64,000 nt of DNA. It comes from Eumeta japonica (Eukaryota > Arthropoda > Insecta > Lepidoptera > Psychidae). Position 1 is the stretch's first letter; the number at the start of each line of letters is the position of its first letter. The translations under genes were made by a program, and so were the position numbers. The notes beneath the pieces were generated by a model, which saw only the letters and a program-made list of their open reading frames with translations, did no database searches and had not been told where the DNA came from. Shown in pieces: positions 25,201 through 34,200 of the stretch. Where the stretch lies: positions 186,001-250,000 of the forward strand of contig BGZK01000090.1 of the NCBI GenBank assembly GCA_005406025.1, written 5' to 3'.

Positions 25201-28200
25201 TTGACTAGGTTACAACTCGGTGACGCCTCCCCAGATCTTTCTACTTTAAGTCTACCTCAAGAAAAGCTCAGCACTGCCTCTCAGACAGACTTATGTGCTG
25301 ATCTAGTACCTATAGGTACCAGACTAGCGGAAATGGCTAGAGTAAGGTTACAATACGACGAAGCGAGAAAAAGGATACAACAGATCCAACAGCAGCTTGC
25401 AGATTTAGAAGATAAAGTTCAACCGGGTCAAGCGGAATCTGACAAAGATAGATTACTATTATTCCAAGAGAAGGAGCAGCTGCTGAGAGAATTAAGAAGT
25501 ATAACTCCTAGAGCCAGATCGAAGCAAGAAATGACAGACATACAGACGGAATGTAAAAAGCTGGAACAAGATTTAAAGAATGCCCTAGAAATGTCGAATA
25601 AATGTATAGCTGACAGACTGCGATTACATGAGGAGAAACAGCTACTTTTGCAACAGCTTAAGGATGCTTTGACTTCGATGACCACCTTAGAAGGACAGTT
25701 AAAAACTTTATCAGCCAGCACCTTGTCAGTTTCGAGCAGTTCCAGTCTCGGTTCTTTATCGACGGCCAGCAGTAAAGGTTCTTTGAGTTCTGGAATAAGT
25801 TTCACAGACATATACGGCGGTCCACAGATAGCCAGTTCTATACAGGTAGACAAACCAGTTGATATGAGCGATCTGCACAGGAGGGTGGAAAGGTGGGTTT
25901 ATCAATTTTTTCCTTTTATATTATACTTTTAATATAATAATGATTACTTTTATTATTGTTGAAATTGTTATTAAAAGCTTAATAAACTATAATTTTGCCT
26001 ACCTCTTCCGACTAATAAAAATTTAAAGCTAGATTGTTTCTTAAATGCCAACGGACACCGATGATTTCATACAATTTCAAATCTAGTGATCCAAAATTTC
26101 TAACATGAATATTTCGGTCTATAAATATATCATAATTAATCTATTCATTGAATTTTTAATTTAAATCACTTCACAAAGCGCAACCAAACGATAATCAATA
26201 TGTCTGTCCCTGTCAGATTGCTGCGCGGCGCGTCGTGTGTGAGCGAGAGCGCAACACCGGGCGCGGGGTCCTCTCAACCTTCCCTCTCCCCCCGCAGCAG
26301 TCTGTCGTCCGCCAGCCCGCCGCCGGCCCCGCCGCCTCCTCCGTCCTACAACCAGGTAATTTTGTAGATCTAGTGAATGGATAATTACCGTCGTAGTCGT
26401 ATTATTGGATTAGTCGTGTCACGACACGTTCGCTTTGATTTGGGTTTACAGTAATATGTAATATGTCTATTATAGTCTAATTTATAGGTTTGTCTTTTTT
26501 TAAATCCTTAGTTAGACTTTGATTAAATTGAATGTGCGCCTAGTTGAACAGTAATTCTCCTCAATAACTATGATTTTATAAAGATATTACCACACCTATT
26601 TAGGTGGAACGACAAAGGCGACAGCAGATGGAGTTAGAAGAGAAATTAGCAGAAATGAAGATAGGAATCGATACAGGGTCAAATGAAATCACTGGAATGT
26701 CTACAAGTTAGTATATGATTATCTTGAAACATGTGATAATTAAAAATGAAAAAAATATATATCGTTTGTCACATTGTTAATAAGTGAAGACTTTATTTTT
26801 GGTATTTATTGAAATGCATCAAATACAAAAAAAAAAAACTGATCTCAGAACCAATACGTCATTATCTGACAATGTGAGATAAACGACTTGTGATATATGA
26901 ATTGTTATGTAGAAATGGTGTTGTTCTAGAAGTGACCCTCGCGCGTTCTGATTATTTTTAAAGTTTAGTGCCTCTTTCAGCGCCGGTGCAATTACAAGGA
27001 CCCGGTCGGCCGAACGAGCCCTTGTCGCCCATATCAGAGACGCCGCCTCTGCCACTGTCCCCCACAACGTCGTCATCTAGCGGTGAGCACGCGAGTTATA
27101 AAGCTTTCGAGGAGTTCTAAAACAGATTTTACCAATTTCAGTAATACCATTGGATCTGTCATTTCAGAAATTCATTGTTATTGATTTTACCTAACAGGCC
27201 ACAAGCTTATAAATAACAATAATACGTCGAAAGCTTCTTTTTCAAGTTTCCGCCCCATTAACTTGATGGGAGATATTGTATATTGTATTTGTTGTAATAT
27301 TGTAATGCATTTAGTTTCTATGAAAAAAATTTTTTCAAAAATTTTTATAATGTGGATTATACATAAATTTATATTACACATATTAGGAACCATCTAGTAA
27401 ATTCTAGAAATATTATAAAAAGGTTATTTAAAATATGTTTAAAATGTTAATATGTTGTGATTCTTTTAATTTCTCTTGTTTGTAATTAGTCCTGTTAGAA
27501 TTAAAAATTAAGAAAAATATTGTTTTTACATTGTTACAAAAAGAACAATTCTTTGAAAACAATGTGTAGAAGCATATTTTGTATGCATGACTAATGTATT
27601 TCAATTGATATTTCATAAGTTATCATGAGATTTTTTTATATTGTGGTATAGGTACGAATACGAGATCAGTATCGGCAGCGGTGAGTGACGAGTCTGTGGC
27701 GGCCGACTCGGGCGTCTTCGAGGCTCAGGGCGGCGCCGGCGATGCGCTCGCGCATACCGGTACGGTATATAATAGGACTTATAGAAATATATATCATATA
27801 TATGATTACTTAAATGTTTACCAAACGCTTTATAGGTTAAGACAAAATAAAACTTATGGCGAGATTTCGGTAAATCGATGTCACAGCTGTTGCCTTCAAT
27901 ATTACTACTGGTGATGACTTGAAATTATGAAAACTTATAAAAAGCTCACATTTATTTGTGTGGTAACAATTCCAATTTTTTTAACTATAATTATAATGTG
28001 GAGCATTTTAAGAATTAGGATATGTATTTGTTCAATGCACCGCGTGAATTATCATTTGGCAATCAAATTATAAAGAATCTAAGTTCCAATCCAAGAGAAA
28101 AAATACGACTATTGTTAAATTTTTGTAATTTTTTTGACGTTTTTTTTATGCAGTGAACAGTGCCCAAATTGAGATCAAATTGCGGTACTGTCCGGAGGAG

Positions 28201-31200
28201 AGTGCGCTCGAGATCGGCATGTTGCGCGCACGCAACCTGCACGCGCTCTTCGTCGATACCGGCACTGATATGTGAGCAATTTTTGTTTGTGTTTTAAACT
28301 ATGATAGCTTATCACAACAATACTTCATAAAAACTAAATATGTATATGGATGGATTTATTATATTTAAACTATTTATAAACAGATAAAATTCCATGAGAA
28401 GTTTTATATATTGATTTTATCAGTTTCTCAATGAGGCAAAGGGCATATAATTACCTATATTTTGTATTACATATACTATTTATGATATAGACATTTAGAA
28501 TATAGACGAAAATCATTCAGTAGTTGAGCATATATTGTCTATAACAAATTACTGAAATAATGACATGTGTATAACTTTGCAATAAAGTTTTGGAATAATC
28601 ATATAAGATAACAGAATGCACAATCTTAAGAGATAATGTGTTTGTATTTTGAATCTGGGGCCATCCATAAATTATGTCACACGTTTTGGTCAACGAAATG
28701 TGACAATGCGCGACAAGGAACAGGTCAAAAGCTTTGTGACGTCAAATACGAAAACAAGTTATGTCTTTTGTTTTGTCCAATATTTAAAGTATTTTTAACA
28801 AAAAGAATTGTCGATGTGATGTCAAATAATTATGACATATCAAATCGAATGCATATACGTAGAAAATGTCGTCTGAAATGCACCAGTCAAATGGGATACG
28901 TCGCATAGAACCTGGAATTTGTAATTTCTAATGATACGTTACTATATTCAACTTATGTTGTAGCGCTGTGAAAGGCGCGCTGGTTATCGGCGCGGGGTGC
29001 GGGCGCGCGTTCGGCTCCCGGGCGGTAAGCTGGCGCGGCGGCCCGCTCGTGTGGGCGGAGACCGTCTGCGCCGAGGTGGCCGGCCGGCGCGCCGTCTCCG
29101 CCTGCACCCTGCAGATCAACCTGGTCACCGGTGGAGAGTGCCTCGTGAGTATGTTGTGATGGCTACGAACCTTATTCCTTTTCTTTTGAATGTCAGCGGG
29201 ATAATTCTGGAACCTAAAAACGATCCAGTCGTAATGGCGTCCATATCGCGTCTCGTCGGGGGATGCCACCGCGCGTTCTCGGTTGACTTAATTTTGACGT
29301 AACGAATCCGACTGTATCGTTTTGTGTTTACAGAATTGATCTGCGTTTCGATTGTTATTTAGTCGCGGATTTTGGGGGTAATAGAGAGCAGATAAGGTAT
29401 TGTATGAAAAAATACTATATTTACTGTATGTGTTTTTTAATTTTTTAGCCTTGTTTTGTTTACTTTTTTAAAACAATGACGATTTGAATTAATTGATTGA
29501 ATGATGAAATCTAGCCAAATTCGAGTATTCGGCTGCCCAGCCTCGAGTGCCATGTGATGAACGCGACTGGCGAGAGCGATCTAATTCACTGATGTGTTGC
29601 AATACAGCTTATTCAATGTTCGACTTTGCGGCGTGGATTTTAAGCTTCATCATCGTTTCAGGGTTGCGCGCAAGTCAGCTTAGCCGATTTCGACCCGGAC
29701 GCCGTATCTCAGAAGTGGTACAACGTCCTCAGCTTCCGTTGCATGAGAAGGGATGAAAGCTCCGACGAGTCGACGGTCATATCCTCCCAAACCTCAACTT
29801 TGACGAGAAATCGAGGTATGCGCTATAAGGAGGACCGATACTTTTTCATTCTCATCTTTAACATGTCTTCTGGCTTACCGGCTATGACATTTTGAGAAAA
29901 CGAAATAATGTACATACATAAACAGATACTGTGCTGGTCTCGACTGACGACTGAGAATCAAACCCAAAACCTATAAACTCGAAGTTCTTCTGAACTGAAT
30001 TTAGTTAATGTAACATTATATTTGTATTTTCATATTCATAAGAAAATGGAATGAAAGACATACATACAGGCACACGACTCTTGGTAACTTGTCATTAAAT
30101 AGTGCTTAAAACCTCAAATTGTTTATAAATACAAAAGTATAATGTGATTAATAATTTAGTAATGCTGATACAATTCAATTTAAAATGATTCATGATTTTA
30201 ATAACAACAACACATTCTGCATTTAGGACCAGAAAGCATGTTGAGTGCAGAATGCAACGCGGACTGCGCCGAGAACTCGGCTTCTGATGATGAGGAAGCG
30301 AGAGAACCCTTAAACCAGGTCAGTCTATAATTAAACTCTTTTTGTCCCCTTTTTCTATTCCAACACTATTTCTGACATGTAAGACTTCTTAATTTACAAT
30401 AAAATTTGTAAACTAAATTGATTGTCATTATTCTTGTTTAAATTAAAATAAAAAATGATTTTAAATACTATCATTATACCCTAGGTATCATATAAATAAT
30501 TGTCTAAAAATAAAAATTAAAATGTTTTTAATTTACGTTTCTGAATAATAGATAGTGGAAGAGGATTCTTTCGAAGACTACATCCCAGAAGAAGACATCA
30601 CGTTAGAAGAAGACTTTTTGAATCCTGCCACAGCGGAGAAGGAGACCAATACAGAATGTAACTTTTGTCCGGAAGGTGCTAGACAATTGCATAGAAGGTA
30701 ATTTATCTTCTCAATTGTTAATCCACGTTGGATAATATTTTCATGAATATCTCTAAAATTGCATATTGGTTATCAATAATTAATCTTGTGTACTAATTAG
30801 TAACTAAAATTTAAATATGTTTCATGTTATTTGGTCTTTCATTTTATTATCTTTATATTTTATTCTTTTCTTAGATTTTTACTTTATACAGCTAACATTG
30901 GTCTATTAAAAGACAGCTCGATTTTTCGGCTATCAAAAATTTTTGGGAATCAATATCGTTATTTTCTGCAGATATATTAAATGCGTGAAGAGAGTCGAGG
31001 GCAAGGCGTCGGAAAAGACGTTGAAAAACCAATAAAACGAATTTATTATGTAAATAATTAAATAATTAGTACAAACATAGTCCTGCCATTCTGTACATAC
31101 ATAGGTATGTGTACATTGTGTCTTTATGTATATCCTATGCTCGAAATTTCATAGTAGATTTTGTCGCATGGTTTTTTTTTTATATATGTGTACCTCTTCA

Positions 31201-34200
31201 TATTATATACTTAACAAGCACTCCGAAAATACATAATAATGTCATGTGCATGAAAAGCATGAAAGGCACAATGTAACCATGTGAAACGCAATGTCCTAAG
31301 TTGCCTATACGTTTGGATGAAATACATTTACGTACGTTTTAAATGTTTAAATATTTTTTTTTCCTTTTGCAGGAAAAGTCAACAAAACAGTAACAATTTA
31401 GAGGAGCCATTAGCCACAATAAAGAGATCACAGACGTTTTCACCACAACCTCAGAGCATAGGGAGAGGCCAGTATATCTGCAGGTGAATAGCGATCTAAT
31501 TGTTTTATGATTCTACGAAAATGTGAGCAAATGTTGATTTACTGTTTGGGAGAACAATGATTATCATCTAAGTGCTTCTAGAATAAATGTATTATGCTTC
31601 TTACAAATGAAAAAGTTTGTAGCAGTATTAGGTCTATTTCATTTGTTTGTTTCTACATTTAATTGGATGTTATTCAAATGGTTTATCATTTGTAGGGATA
31701 TGTTTTAAAAATGTCAAGGCATAACATTTTCATTACAGTCTATTAACGGGAATGAAATAAATAGTATAAATGAAAAGAGCAGTGAATATAGTAGTTCCCT
31801 GGTGAATTTAATGGTCATTGTGAAAAGGATTATTGCTTACAATATAATAAGACATAACGCATACAACATGTGTATTATTAGGTTACATATCCAATACATT
31901 AAATAATACATCTATTCTTATACGGTGAGAAGAGACGGACGCAATTTCACCTCCACACTAATCATAAACTAGTTTCGCGTTGTGTATGACATACAAGAAT
32001 AATGTTTAACAAGCCTTTTGTTAATAGAACTACATATAAGAGAAATTTATAGTCTGATATTTAGAACTAGAAATGATTGCATGATTGATTTGTGTCATCG
32101 TGGTTCCAGATTGAACCGTTCCGAGTCGGACTCATCGATGGCGCTGCACTCGCGCCGTGGCAAAGTCCAGCCGCCGCCTATGGGCATCCCCTTCGACAGG
32201 ACAGCGAGGGAAAGGCGCTCTTTAAGGTCCGTTCGCTTTTACTGGCACGCGTCATAAATGGCGAGCAATTCCTGTGAATGCAGTTAGTTATATATGAGAA
32301 ATTCAATTATAAATTTTATAAATAAACATATTTCCTGTTTTATACTTTTATGAGACTATTTTCGGTCTGTTGCATATTAAAAGAGTAGGAATTATATACA
32401 TTATTCACTAAGTGGGTAATTTTGATATTTTTTTTTCTATTATGGTTTTCTAGGAAACTATTTTAGGGTAAATAATTAAATGTTAATAGAAGTGCACGAA
32501 AATTGAAATCTTGTAATCTCATCTGTATCTACTATTTAGTACAGATAGATAATGGTTTATTTATATGATTATTATTGTATAATACTTCTCCTTTGAATAG
32601 GTTTTAATTGATTATTCTTGAGATCATTGAGAATTAAAATGAAAATTAGAGAAATTAGTTTCATTTATTAATTTACTGTTTTCTTACTATGTTTTTATTA
32701 GATTATATTTTTTTAACTTAATAAATAATAATATAAAAACTATTAATAATGATAGTGGATATTTGATTCTCAACCACATTTGTGTATACAAAATAAAGTA
32801 AAAAATAAACAAATGACCTCATTAATTATTATCAACTAATTAAAAAACCAAGAAGCATCACAAATTCTAGTTAATTTGTGATGCTTCTTGGTTTTTTAAT
32901 TAGCTTTCTAATTCTTGGTAATTAGATTTTTAATTCTTGGTAATTTAATTAATAATTTAAATTACCATATCAGGAGTTCGCAGATTGAGATTAAATGAAA
33001 GAAACCATCTAGAACAGCAGAAGGTGTATATTCAGAAATACAGAATCACAATATATCGTTATGGAACCAGTTCGTCCCGTGCCGGTATTGCACTTGACTT
33101 GTTATCACTCCAATCGCGAGAATAAAACTTATACTCCTGCGCGCGCTGCACCTCTCTATTTATACTTGTCGACTGGCCTCTAGAAAGTCCTATAATTATA
33201 CATAAAAATAAATCGTAAACATGTCCGTCCCATACAAACAAGATTTATAAGTATTACCTCTCGAAAATTAACAATATGAAACCATGAGAGCCACAAAAAG
33301 CTACAAATTCAAGTCAAGACCTTTCCGATGCTAACAAGCTTAACTATACGTAGGGCGCAATGAAAATTTCTAGAATGTATGAGAAAAATTACTATGCATG
33401 GTCAAAAATTAATATATTGTTTCTATTCTTCTTTATATTTTCCGTTAGTATAAATGCATTTTTTCATACGAATAAATCCATTTTGAAAACATTTATGCCA
33501 CTCCTCCCTGGTGACCTCAGAAACATGTTTTTCATACTCTTCGACAGACTCTTCTGGTGATGAGAATCGTTAACCGCATAATTAGTTCTTAATTTTTGCG
33601 AACAACAAAAGAACGTCTCAAGGTACCTGCCAGGTCAGAACTGTATGCAGCATTGCTTAGAAGTTCTACGTTTTTGCCCTTGAAAAATTCATTTGTCTGT
33701 TTGGCCATATGAAAAGTGGCATTGTCGTGGTGCAAGATGATACGACGTTTATGGTTATTTTTATGGACTTCGTCAATAACTTCCGGCAAACAAATGGTCG
33801 TGTACCAATTTACTATTCACGGTACGACAATTCTCCAAAGCAACAATAGCCACGTGTTCAGTTTTATTAAAAGAAGCCATCGTCCTCTTAGAGGTACTTC
33901 GCTCGCGCGCCACCTTGGGGTGGTTTCGACTTACCTCGATAGACCCATACGATTGATTGTTGTTTTGTTTTGGGGTTGTAACAATTAATCCATATGTCGT
34001 CACCTTTTTACTATCTCCCACATCAAATCTGACGCTTCTTCCTTGAACCTGGTAAATAGGGCATTGCACCTAGTGACGTGGTCAGTTTTAGCCTCAGCCA
34101 AATTGTGTGGGAGCATAAGTTTTTCATATCCAAATGTTTGCATGGGATTGATTGTATTTGACTCATGCCTATGCCTAAGCATGTTCGAATCTCGTGGTAG

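Noticed and set aside
25428..25853. 141-codon minus frame opposite the large kibra exon
   Set aside because: Antisense of a conserved coiled-coil exon, no domain.
28636..28908. 90-codon + frame in a kibra intron
   Set aside because: Lies in a dispersed repeat and has no phase-compatible splice sites with kibra.
28928..29302. Three open frames over the C2 exon
   Set aside because: Only the frame joined through acceptor 28964 and donor 29145 continues kibra; the others are by-products of high GC.
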